DNA of 6,368 nt from Desulfocapsa sulfexigens (GTDB lineage Bacteria > Desulfobacterota > Desulfobulbia > Desulfobulbales > Desulfocapsaceae), in the NCBI GenBank assembly GCA_020721165.1, contig DYNG01000050.1, forward strand, positions 1 to 6,368. Direction: 5' to 3'. Shown piece after piece: positions 1-5,129 of the stretch. The translations under genes and the position numbers were made by a program. The notes beneath the pieces are model-generated. The model made no database searches, had not been told where the DNA came from, and was given only the letters and a program-made list of their open reading frames with translations. Every line of letters begins with the position of its first letter. The stretch's first letter is position 1.

Positions 1-78
1 CGGCAGTTTCTTGCCACCAAAGACCAGAAAGGCAATGCCCAGGATAATAATGAGTTCAGGGGTTCCCAGTCCAAACAT
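1..78 (-). CDS. tatA: TatA/E family Sec-independent translocase subunit (partial, N-terminal 26 residues)
   Basis: This is the start of a second TatA-type protein; the gene runs off the left edge of the window. The 26 visible residues begin MFGLGTPELIIIL and continue through a hydrophobic stretch to FGGKKLP. This is the standard TatA layout: a short periplasmic N-terminus, one membrane helix at about residues 7-20, and an FG hinge before the amphipathic helix. The start is supported by an AGGAG ribosome site at 85-89, 6 bases upstream of the ATG. It lies 83 bases downstream of a complete tatA paralogue on the same strand, with nearly the same first dozen residues, so the pair looks like a local duplication. 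TatA oligomers form the export pore for folded twin-arginine substrates. The visible part cannot separate TatA from TatE, and TatB is less likely. Confidence 0.85.
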   Translation of the reverse strand, partial: MFGLGTPELIIILGIAFLVFGGKKLP

Positions 79-161
79 CGTGCGCTCCTTTTTGTAAAAG
101 TAGGGATGAGGAAGTTATTGGTATTTATTATGGCAGAAAAGAGAATAATCACAAAAAAAAA

Positions 162-350
162 TCAGGTGGCGGAACCGCCTTTTCCCTCCTCGTCAAGTTT
201 CTTCTGTTCCTCTTCTTTTTTGGTGGCATCCTTGAAATTTCTGATTCCCTTGCCAATGCCGGAGCCGATCTCCGGTAGTTTGCCGGCACCGAAAATAATA
301 ACGATAATTACCAGAATGATGATCAGTTCCGGCATTCCAAGTCCAAACAT
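162..350 (-). CDS. tatA: Sec-independent protein translocase protein TatA, 62 aa
   Basis: A complete small TatA-type protein that forms the inner-membrane pore of the twin-arginine translocase. Residues 1-7 (MFGLGMP) precede a single hydrophobic helix, about 8-20, rich in I, L and V. An FGAGKLPEIGSGIGKGI segment follows, which is the conserved hinge and start of the amphipathic helix. The tail (about 38-62) is highly charged with many K and E and is predicted cytoplasmic. At 62 residues it is at the short end of the family but intact. The start has a GAGG ribosome site at 358-361, 7 bases upstream. A paralogue follows 83 bases downstream. No tatB or tatC is visible. It lies on the same strand as the deaminase gene, 100 bases away, and probably has its own promoter. 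The exported protein encoded at 2999-3787 would be a client of this machinery. Confidence 0.93.
   Translation of the reverse strand: MFGLGMPELIIILVIIVIIFGAGKLPEIGSGIGKGIRNFKDATKKEEEQKKLDEEGKGGSAT
165..180 (-). terminator. possible weak terminator or attenuator at the 3' end of the first tatA
   Basis: The last codons of tatA form a GC-rich inverted repeat (GGCG, 4-base loop, CGCC at 168-179). Read on the minus strand, the stop codon and then a run of nine T follow (A153-A161 on the plus strand). The stem is short and separated from the T run by about six bases, so it is a poor match to a classic intrinsic terminator. It might reduce read-through into the second tatA. This is an inference from sequence shape only. 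Confidence 0.25.
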
Positions 351-412
351 GATAGCGCCTCAGATGGTGGAAAGGATTTTTGTTTTATCGAGCGGATTCG
401 TTCCTGCTCAAT

Positions 413-442
413 ACGATAGTTTAAGAATTTAGAGCAGTTCAA
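413..442 (-). promoter_or_regulatory. possible sigma70-type promoter for tatA
   Basis: In the 100-base gap between the deaminase and tatA, the minus strand carries TTGAAC (442-437) and, 18 bases on, TATCGT (418-413). These are partial matches to -35 and -10 boxes. A 6-base inverted repeat (CTGCTC at 404-409, GAGCAG at 432-437) overlaps the region. The match is weak, but the gap is large enough for a separate promoter. Confidence 0.3.
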
Positions 443-450
443 TCAGAAAG

Positions 451-1779
451 TCAATGATTTCTCGTGCTCATGATGGTCTGGCCAATTTCCCGCATTTTCT
501 CCAGAATCGCGTTTTCATTCAGAGTCAGAAGGGTGCGATGGCGCATGACCAGCCGGCCATTGATGATCGAGTGGATCACATCGGCTCCCCGGGCGGCATA
601 GACGAGATGCGAGGGGATATTGTACATGGGGGTCAAATGGGGCTGATTGAGATCAAGAACGATCAGATCGGCCTTTTTGCCCACGGCCAGTGAGCCAATA
701 TCGACTTCGGCGCCCAGGCAGGCTGCGCCGCCCAGGGTGGCGGCCTGGAGGGTGGCCTCGGCGCTCATGGCCGTGGCATCCATGTTGATTACCTTATGGA
801 GCATGGCGACGGTGTTCATTTCGCCGAACATGTCCACATCGTTATTGCTGGCGCTGCCATCGGTCCCCAGACCAAGAGTGATGCCGGCCTCCAGCAGTTT
901 GACGGCTGGCGGCTCACCCGAAGCAAGTTTCATATTGGACTCTGAACAGTGGGACACTTTAACCTGGCGGGTGGCCAGAGTGGTGATTTCCTGCTCGCTT
1001 AAAATAACACAGTGGGCGGCCAGGGTGCGCTGATTGAGCAACCCCAATGAATCGAGATGTTCCACCGGCGTGAGCCCGTAGCGCTGACGACAGATGGCGA
1101 CCTCGGCCTCATTCTCTGAAAGATGGATGACGAAGGGGCAGTTGCGCTCCTCGGCAACTTTGCCTAATCGTTGGAGAAGGGCGGGCGAGCAGGTATAGAC
1201 CGCATGGGGGCCGACCGTGATGGTGATGAGCGGGTGCTCCTGATACTGGCTGAAGAGATCCTGCATGTAGGCAAATCCGTTTTCCAGCTCTCCGTAATTG
1301 GGTGAAGGAAAATCGTAGAGCACTTCCCCGAGCCAGGCCCGCATTCCCGATTCGTTGGTGGCGCGGGCCACTTCCTTGGCAAAAAGATACATGTCACAAA
1401 AACTGGTGGTTCCAGATTTGATCATCTCGGCCAGAGAGAGCAGGGTGGAGTGATAGACAATCTCGGGAGTGAGGCAGGCCTCAGCCGGAAAGATATGCTC
1501 CTGTAACCAGGTCATGAGCGGCAGGTCGTCGGCCAGGCCCCGGAAACAGGCCATCGGAGCGTGAGTGTGGGTGTTGATGAGGCCGGGCATAATCAGGCCA
1601 TGTTCTTCATGAAGGCGGCGGGCCTGGGGAAACTGACGGGCCAGGTCGGCGGCCTGACCAATGGCGACGATCCGGTCACCCCGCACGGCCAGAGCGCCAT
1701 TGGCGATGGCATCGCGCTGATAGGCCGTGGGGAGAAGCCATCGGCCGCTGATGAGCAGTTCGGCTGGTTCAATGTTCAT
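451..1779 (-). CDS. mtaD: 5'-methylthioadenosine/S-adenosylhomocysteine deaminase (amidohydrolase superfamily), 442 aa
   Basis: Predicted cytosolic zinc hydrolase that deaminates adenosine-type nucleosides (MTA to methylthioinosine, SAH to S-inosylhomocysteine). An N-terminal beta-sandwich part (about 7-64) leads into the TIM barrel. Visible metal and catalytic residues are the HxH pair in NTHTHAPM (H71, H73), H219 and E222 in IHLSENEAEV, H256 in AAHCV, and D307 in LGTDGSASNN. The segment RGLADDLPLMTWLQEHIFPAEA and the SHCSESNMKLASG motif are typical of the MTA/SAH deaminase branch. Length is normal for the family. The open frame extends upstream to 1902, but only inside the preceding gene. 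The ATG at 1779, with AGAGG seven bases upstream, fits homologues and overlaps the phosphorylase gene by 11 bases, so the two are likely translationally coupled. A related nucleobase or aryl-substrate amidohydrolase cannot be fully excluded. Confidence 0.88.
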   Translation of the reverse strand: MNIEPAELLISGRWLLPTAYQRDAIANGALAVRGDRIVAIGQAADLARQFPQARRLHEEHGLIMPGLINTHTHAPMACFRGLADDLPLMTWLQEHIFPAEACLTPEIVYHSTLLSLAEMIKSGTTSFCDMYLFAKEVARATNESGMRAWLGEVLYDFPSPNYGELENGFAYMQDLFSQYQEHPLITITVGPHAVYTCSPALLQRLGKVAEERNCPFVIHLSENEAEVAICRQRYGLTPVEHLDSLGLLNQRTLAAHCVILSEQEITTLATRQVKVSHCSESNMKLASGEPPAVKLLEAGITLGLGTDGSASNNDVDMFGEMNTVAMLHKVINMDATAMSAEATLQAATLGGAACLGAEVDIGSLAVGKKADLIVLDLNQPHLTPMYNIPSHLVYAARGADVIHSIINGRLVMRHRTLLTLNENAILEKMREIGQTIMSTRNH

Positions 1780-2620
1780 GGCTGAGCCTCTGGATAATTT
1801 CCATAAGAAGTCGTTCAAGCTGGACGCTGGCGGCAGCAGCGGCGGCAATGATCTGATCGAGCAGAATCGGCTGCATGGCCTCGGGATTATTGACATTGGC
1901 AATCACCGACAGGGCCAGTGTCTCTAATCCGGCATGACGGGCAACGATGATTTCGGGGAGGGAGGACATGCCCACGGCATCGGCGCCACAGCTTCGCAGC
2001 CAGCGGGTTTCGGCGGGAGTTTCCAGGCTGGGTCCGGGGATGCAGGCATAGGCGCCGACAACGACATCCGGCACGGCGCAGGAGCGGGCGCATTCCCGGG
2101 CCAGGGCAATGAGCCTGGGGCTGTAGGGGAGGGAAAAATCGGGAAAACGAGGTCCCCAGGCCTCGATATTGGGGCCGCGCAAGGGATTATCTCCCAGAAA
2201 GTTCAGATGGTCGTTGACAATCATAATGGAGCCAGCGGCAAACTCGGGATTGAGACCACCGGCGGCATTGGTGATGATCAGGGTGCGCGCCCCCAGCAGC
2301 GACAAGGCGCGAACGGGCAGGGCGACCTCCCGGGCCGTATATCCTTCATAACAGTGGCTCCGGCCCTGGAGAATCGCCACCGGAATATTGTGCAGATGGC
2401 CAATAAGCAGATTGCCCTGGTGACTGCCCACCGTGGTCACCGGAAAATGAGGAATCTCGCTGAAGGGCAGAGTCAACGACACCTGCGCCTGGCGGGCCAG
2501 TCCGCCCAGGCCGGTGCCGAGCTGGATGAGCAGGGCAGGGATGAATGGCAGCCGGGCCCGCAGGAAGGCCGTGCATTCATCCATCTGCCGGATGATTTCG
2601 CTCATGGAGAGGGGTGGCAT
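1769..2620 (-). CDS. purine nucleoside phosphorylase, trimeric PNP/MTAP family, 283 aa
   Basis: Cleaves purine nucleosides with phosphate to give a free base and ribose-1-phosphate. Family motifs in order: LGTGLGG (34-40, phosphate loop, with T where human PNP has S33), GSHQG (65-69, H67), QGRSHCYEGY (85-94, R87 and H89), NAAGGLNP (118-125), GDNPLRGPN (143-151), PGPSLET (195-201, E200) and GADAVGMSSLPE (212-223, M218). By alignment to human PNP, E200 and N242 (in VIANVNN) correspond to E201 and N243, which select 6-oxopurines; MTA phosphorylases have Asp at the latter site. This favours inosine, guanosine or methylthioinosine over MTA itself. The downstream deaminase overlaps it by 11 bases, suggesting a two-step pathway. 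The ATG at 2620 was chosen; an in-frame ATG at 2605 (MSEII) is equally possible because neither has a clear ribosome site. Confidence 0.88.
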   Translation of the reverse strand: MPPLSMSEIIRQMDECTAFLRARLPFIPALLIQLGTGLGGLARQAQVSLTLPFSEIPHFPVTTVGSHQGNLLIGHLHNIPVAILQGRSHCYEGYTAREVALPVRALSLLGARTLIITNAAGGLNPEFAAGSIMIVNDHLNFLGDNPLRGPNIEAWGPRFPDFSLPYSPRLIALARECARSCAVPDVVVGAYACIPGPSLETPAETRWLRSCGADAVGMSSLPEIIVARHAGLETLALSVIANVNNPEAMQPILLDQIIAAAAAASVQLERLLMEIIQRLSHEH

Positions 2621-2702
2621 GGCGTTTGCGGCGTGTAACGAGGGTTCATGGGCACAATGGGGGCAAGGGGTCTGAGAAGGGGAGGGTGTCTTCTGTCAGC
2701 GT

Positions 2703-2732
2703 AATCTGCTGCATTTTCAGGGCGTTTGTCAA
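2703..2732 (-). promoter_or_regulatory. possible promoter for the phosphorylase-deaminase operon
   Basis: The minus strand has a perfect TTGACA (2732-2727). At 17-18 bases spacing it is followed only by GCAGAT or CAGATT, a poor -10 box, roughly 85 bases upstream of the phosphorylase start. Position and -35 match are reasonable; the -10 is not convincing. Confidence 0.25.
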
Positions 2733-2768
2733 GGAGAATTGTTGCCGTCGTCCAGTTGTTCCGGGCAA

Positions 2769-2782
2769 TGAATGCACATTCA
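2769..2782. repeat. inverted repeat TGAATG-CA-CATTCA in the divergent intergenic region
   Basis: A perfect 6-base inverted repeat with a 2-base centre, in the non-coding region between the two divergent gene sets. It may be an operator half of a regulated divergent promoter region. It shares the octamer GCAATGAA at its left edge (2765-2772) with the second palindrome at 2811-2825. No regulator is identified. Confidence 0.4.
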
Positions 2783-2810
2783 GCAAGCGAATGACTGATT
2801 TTTGTTGTTT

Positions 2811-2825
2811 TTCATTTGCAATGAA
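2811..2825. repeat. inverted repeat TTCATT-TGC-AATGAA in the divergent intergenic region
   Basis: A perfect 6-base inverted repeat with a 3-base centre, 28 bases after the previous palindrome. Its right arm lies in a second copy of GCAATGAA (2818-2825). The symmetry would fit a dimeric DNA-binding protein, but by itself a 6-base arm in AT-rich DNA is modest evidence. Confidence 0.4.
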
Positions 2826-2903
2826 CAGATAAAAATGATTAAACCTTGTTGTGTATTCATCACGATTGTATGCCAGCGTGTTACGGTTTATTTTCAGATT
2901 TTT

Positions 2904-2933
2904 TTGACACAAAAAAATGAGCCGTGCAAAACG
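2904..2933 (+). promoter_or_regulatory. possible promoter for the exported Ig-like protein gene
   Basis: A perfect TTGACA at 2904-2909 follows a T-rich tract. The -10 region at 17-18 bases spacing (CAAAAC or AAAACG, 2927-2933) is weak but has a TG one base before the second alternative, as in extended -10 promoters. It is about 65 bases upstream of the ATG at 2999. Confidence 0.35.
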
Positions 2934-2986
2934 ATTGTCTGGTTTTTCGGTGAATGGAGATATCAGGAAGATTCATTTTTATTCGG

Positions 2987-2995
2987 GGAGGGGGA
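2987..2995 (+). promoter_or_regulatory. strong ribosome binding site that sets the start of the exported protein
   Basis: GGAGGGGGA lies about 7 bases before the ATG at 2999. The open frame continues upstream to an ATG at 2954, but that start would place this purine-rich site inside the coding region and add 15 residues before a normal Tat signal, so 2999 is preferred. Confidence 0.75.
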
Positions 2996-2998
2996 AGT

Positions 2999-3787
2999 AT
3001 GGAAGAGAAAAAAACTGAGGTGGATGAGCAGCGGCGGAGTGTTCTTAAAAAAATGGCGGTGGGCACAGGCTTTCTGGCAGGCTGCGCCGTTCTCCCCGAG
3101 CGGTGGACAACGCCCATCGTTGGTCAGATTGTTTTGCCCGCTCATGCGGCCCCCAGCGGCTGCACCATAAGTGATCCGTGTACGGTGACGATTAGCGCCG
3201 GGGATCAGACCACAGCAACGGTCACGGCGTTGGTGACCGGATTCGTGACTCCCCCGACCGCCAATGTGCCGATTCATCTCGTCGCCACGGCAACCGGTGG
3301 CAGTGGCGCCAGCGCCACCGGAGACACGACAACGGATGCCGGCGGCAATTATTCACAGTCTCTCACCGTGAGTGGAGGCCCGGGGATCACTGAGGTTGCC
3401 GTGGCTTCAACTTCAACAGTGGCTGTCGGCACGGCCAGGTGTTCAGCGCCGACGGCTTTCGTTCCTCCTGCGCTGATCTCTGCCTCAATCACATCTGTGT
3501 TTGATTGTGAGTGTATTAATACCACGGTAAGTGTCTATACCTCTCCGCCGGTGGCTAATATTCCCATCCAGGTTGCCCTGTCGTCTTCATATTATGGCAT
3601 AAACAAAACACTTTCAGGGCAGACCGACGGCAACGGACATTGTGGTGTGACAGACAAGACCTGTAACCAACAACCAGCGCCGGATCGTACCCTTACTCAA
3701 GACCCCACCATTACCGCAACCATCACCTCCACAGGCGCCTCCGGCATTTTGACAGTGACAACCAATGTTACCAATAATTGTATGTGA
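2999..3787 (+). CDS. Tat-exported protein with two Ig-like repeats, 262 aa
   Basis: I do not recognise a named family for the whole protein. Residues 1-11 are charged, then QRRSVLKK (11-18) matches the twin-arginine motif, followed by a weakly hydrophobic MAVGTGFLAGC stretch. A WTTPIVGQIVLPAHAA segment (36-51) resembles a tail I recall on other Tat-targeted proteins, and AHA at 48-50 is a plausible signal peptidase I site. LAGC at 26-29 also reads as a lipobox, so a Tat lipoprotein is an alternative. The mature part is rich in T, S, V and A, poor in charge, and has eight Cys (55, 61, 148, 170, 172, 215, 222, 261). Two segments align as Ig-like beta-sandwich repeats, around PPTANVPIHL (85-94) and PPVANIPIQV (183-192), each followed by a D-x-G-turn. 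It likely acts in the periplasm or at the surface. The three modification-type genes follow after 212 bases. Confidence 0.8.
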   Translation: MEEKKTEVDEQRRSVLKKMAVGTGFLAGCAVLPERWTTPIVGQIVLPAHAAPSGCTISDPCTVTISAGDQTTATVTALVTGFVTPPTANVPIHLVATATGGSGASATGDTTTDAGGNYSQSLTVSGGPGITEVAVASTSTVAVGTARCSAPTAFVPPALISASITSVFDCECINTTVSVYTSPPVANIPIQVALSSSYYGINKTLSGQTDGNGHCGVTDKTCNQQPAPDRTLTQDPTITATITSTGASGILTVTTNVTNNCM

Positions 3788-3814
3788 TGCCCCTTCTATT
3801 TGCCGCCTGGAACC

Positions 3815-3994
3815 ATGAGCGCTGGTCACGAGGCATTCTCCCCCGCTTGTTCCCATACGCGGCGCAGGAAGCAGTTTTTCCGATGCTCCGTCTGGGAACA
3901 GGAGGGGGCTGAGTCCTCCTTTGAGTTTCTCATGCCAATAAACCCGTCGGCGGCGTGCACAGGTATTTCCGTCCATTCCTGCAACAATGATTGA
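3815..3994 (+). CDS. doubtful small ORF, 59 aa, upstream of the PqqD-like gene
   Basis: The frame runs from ATG 3815 (or TTG 3800) to a TGA at 3992-3994, five bases before the PqqD-like ATG. The product would begin MSAGHEAFSPACSHTRRRKQ, contain four Cys and end in HSCNND. It has no family I recognise. In favour: about two thirds of third codon positions are G or C, similar to neighbouring genes by eye; the frame ends right at the next start; and the PqqD-like gene has no ribosome site of its own, which would suit translational coupling. Against: only a weak GGA upstream of the start, and strong inverted repeats inside the frame that suggest structured untranslated RNA. If real, its position before a PqqD-like gene would suit a precursor peptide. 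Confidence 0.22.
   Translation: MSAGHEAFSPACSHTRRRKQFFRCSVWEQEGAESSFEFLMPINPSAACTGISVHSCNND
3848..3922 (+). terminator. structured intergenic element: long hairpin followed by a short GC-rich hairpin
   Basis: TGTTCCCA (3848-3855) pairs perfectly with TGGGAACA (3893-3900), enclosing a 37-base loop in which GCAGGAA and TTCCGATGC can pair with a bulge. Directly after, AGGAGG (3900-3905) pairs with CCTCCT (3915-3920), followed by TTTGAGTTT. The second hairpin resembles an intrinsic terminator with a weak T tract. Together they could reduce transcription between the exported-protein gene and the PqqD block, or stabilise the upstream message. An RNA regulatory element is an alternative. Confidence 0.4.
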
Positions 3995-3999
3995 CTGCT

Positions 4000-4275
4000 A
4001 TGTCTGATGCTCACAGATGGACGCCCAATCCTGATTTCACCCTGGAGAATTTTGGTAACGAAATTCTCCTCTATTCAGTCATCGGCGCCAGGGCGATTTA
4101 TCTCAATGACACCGCTTTTCTGCTCTATCGCGCCTGTGCGGCCGGACAGAGCGCCGGGGAAATAATCGCTCAACTGGAGGCGGCGTATCCCGAGCAACAG
4201 GGGGCGATTCGTGACGAGGTCATCGCCGCCCTCAATCAGCTTGTGGAGAGCGGGGTCTTGATCCCTCATGTCTGA
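4000..4275 (+). CDS. PqqD family protein (peptide-binding RRE-type domain), 91 aa
   Basis: A single PqqD-like domain. In known systems this winged-helix fold binds the leader of a ribosomally made peptide and presents it to modifying enzymes. Visible family features are an N-terminal strand pair with GNEILLYSVIGARAIYLND (19-37), the helix start TAFLLYRAC (38-46), a GQSAGEIIAQL helix (49-59), and a C-terminal helix-strand with LNQLVESGVLIP (78-89). Length matches free-standing PqqD proteins. The ATG at 4000 is preferred; an in-frame TTG at 3991 would add three residues, and neither has a good ribosome site. Its last 8 bases overlap the kinase start. With the next two genes it resembles the 'HPr-rel-A system' PqqD type. 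No pqqA, pqqC or pqqE is present, so a role in PQQ synthesis is unlikely. Confidence 0.85.
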   Translation: MSDAHRWTPNPDFTLENFGNEILLYSVIGARAIYLNDTAFLLYRACAAGQSAGEIIAQLEAAYPEQQGAIRDEVIAALNQLVESGVLIPHV

Positions 4276-5125
4276 GGGACAACAGGGGATTTACCCGGTT
4301 GGTTTTCCGGGGACGACCGTCGCGGTGCGCTACAATAACGAGGCGGCCCGCGAACTGATTCATTTTCTGTTTCATGATCTGCCCGCCTGTGGCAGTCCCC
4401 TGGCTTCTCGTTCCTTTGATGTTATCTTTTCCGGACATCCGGCCCAGATATCTATCTGGCAGGATGAGAAGCAACTCTATTTTGGTTCCTCCCGCTATGA
4501 TCTGGCAGTGATTCTGGCCAATGAAGTTTTGCATGAATGCGTTACCGGCAATCACACTCATCATGCGCTTCATGCCGCCGCGCTGGTCTGCTCGAATCGC
4601 ACAATTCTGCTGCCCGGAACAAGCGGGTCGGGAAAAAGTAGCCTTGCCGCCTGGCTGGCTTTACAGGGCTGCTCCTATCTCAGCGATGAGTTGATCCTGC
4701 TCAGTGATGAAGGCAAAATCACTCCTTTTACCCGACCCTTGTCACTGCGTCCGCAAACGGTCGCGGCCCTGGATGATTTGTTGTCAGATCCGGGGGATCA
4801 GGCGCTGAGGGGAGAAAATGGCGCCCTGATTGCCCATCGTCGGCTCAATCCGATCTGGAAAGGAGACTGCCCGCCGCCAGCGGTCATGGTCTTTCCCACC
4901 TTCCTGGCCGGTTCTCCGGCCATCCTGACTCCCATCACTCCAGCCCGGGCGTGTATGCAGCTTATGGCCTGCCATGTGACGGCCCGTAATTTCAGGGACC
5001 ACGGTCTCCAGGCCATGTCTCGTCTGGTGCGGGGGCTGTCTTTGTATTCATTGACATTCGGCGGTTTTTCCGATTTGCGCTCTGCCCTTGCTCCTCTGCT
5101 GGATAGCCAGCACGAGAAGTATTGA
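4268..5125 (+). CDS. HprK-related P-loop kinase (HprK-rel-A type), 285 aa
   Basis: Resembles the C-terminal kinase domain of HPr kinase/phosphorylase, without the full regulatory N-terminal domain of true HprK. Features in order: a poorly conserved N-terminal part (1-95), LHAAAL (101-106), Walker A GTSGSGKSS (117-125), and YLSDELILL (137-145), whose D140 and E141 fit the Walker B-like metal site. Then come a VMVFP segment (206-210) and a C-terminal helical part with NFRDHG and LYSLTFGGFSDL (259-270). These match HprK-related kinases found beside PqqD-like and nucleotidyltransferase genes. Similar kinases phosphorylate precursor peptides in some lasso-peptide clusters (paeninodin type). The substrate here is unknown; the protein probably acts in the cytoplasm with the PqqD-like protein. 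It starts inside the PqqD gene (8-base overlap) and ends 4 bases before the next gene, showing a tight operon. No HPr gene is visible. Confidence 0.85.
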   Translation: MSEGQQGIYPVGFPGTTVAVRYNNEAARELIHFLFHDLPACGSPLASRSFDVIFSGHPAQISIWQDEKQLYFGSSRYDLAVILANEVLHECVTGNHTHHALHAAALVCSNRTILLPGTSGSGKSSLAAWLALQGCSYLSDELILLSDEGKITPFTRPLSLRPQTVAALDDLLSDPGDQALRGENGALIAHRRLNPIWKGDCPPPAVMVFPTFLAGSPAILTPITPARACMQLMACHVTARNFRDHGLQAMSRLVRGLSLYSLTFGGFSDLRSALAPLLDSQHEKY

Positions 5126-5129
5126 GGAA

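Larger units (their letters stand above)
2621..2998. other. divergent intergenic region (378 bases), no convincing gene
   Basis: This AT-rich stretch separates the minus-strand salvage genes from the plus-strand exported-protein locus. It contains TTGACA-like boxes in both directions, two short perfect palindromes, and a strong ribosome site at its right end. An 88-codon minus-strand frame (2646-2912) crosses it, but has no recognisable family and looks like chance. The region most likely holds the promoters of both sets. Confidence 0.6.

Noticed and set aside
1780..1902. N-terminal extension of the deaminase frame to an ATG at 1902
   Set aside because: The extra 41 residues lie wholly inside the phosphorylase gene, do not resemble amidohydrolases, and a good ribosome site precedes the ATG at 1779.
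1934..2638. 234-codon plus-strand frame opposite the phosphorylase
   Set aside because: It is the antisense of a clear phosphorylase gene; glycine-rich, low-complexity product typical of a GC-rich shadow frame.
2646..2912. 88-codon minus-strand frame in the divergent intergenic region
   Set aside because: No recognisable family, no clear ribosome site, AT-rich sequence with palindromes and promoter-like boxes; best explained as chance.
4000..4275. Role in PQQ cofactor synthesis
   Set aside because: No pqqA, pqqC or pqqE nearby; the kinase and nucleotidyltransferase neighbours point to a different PqqD-type system.
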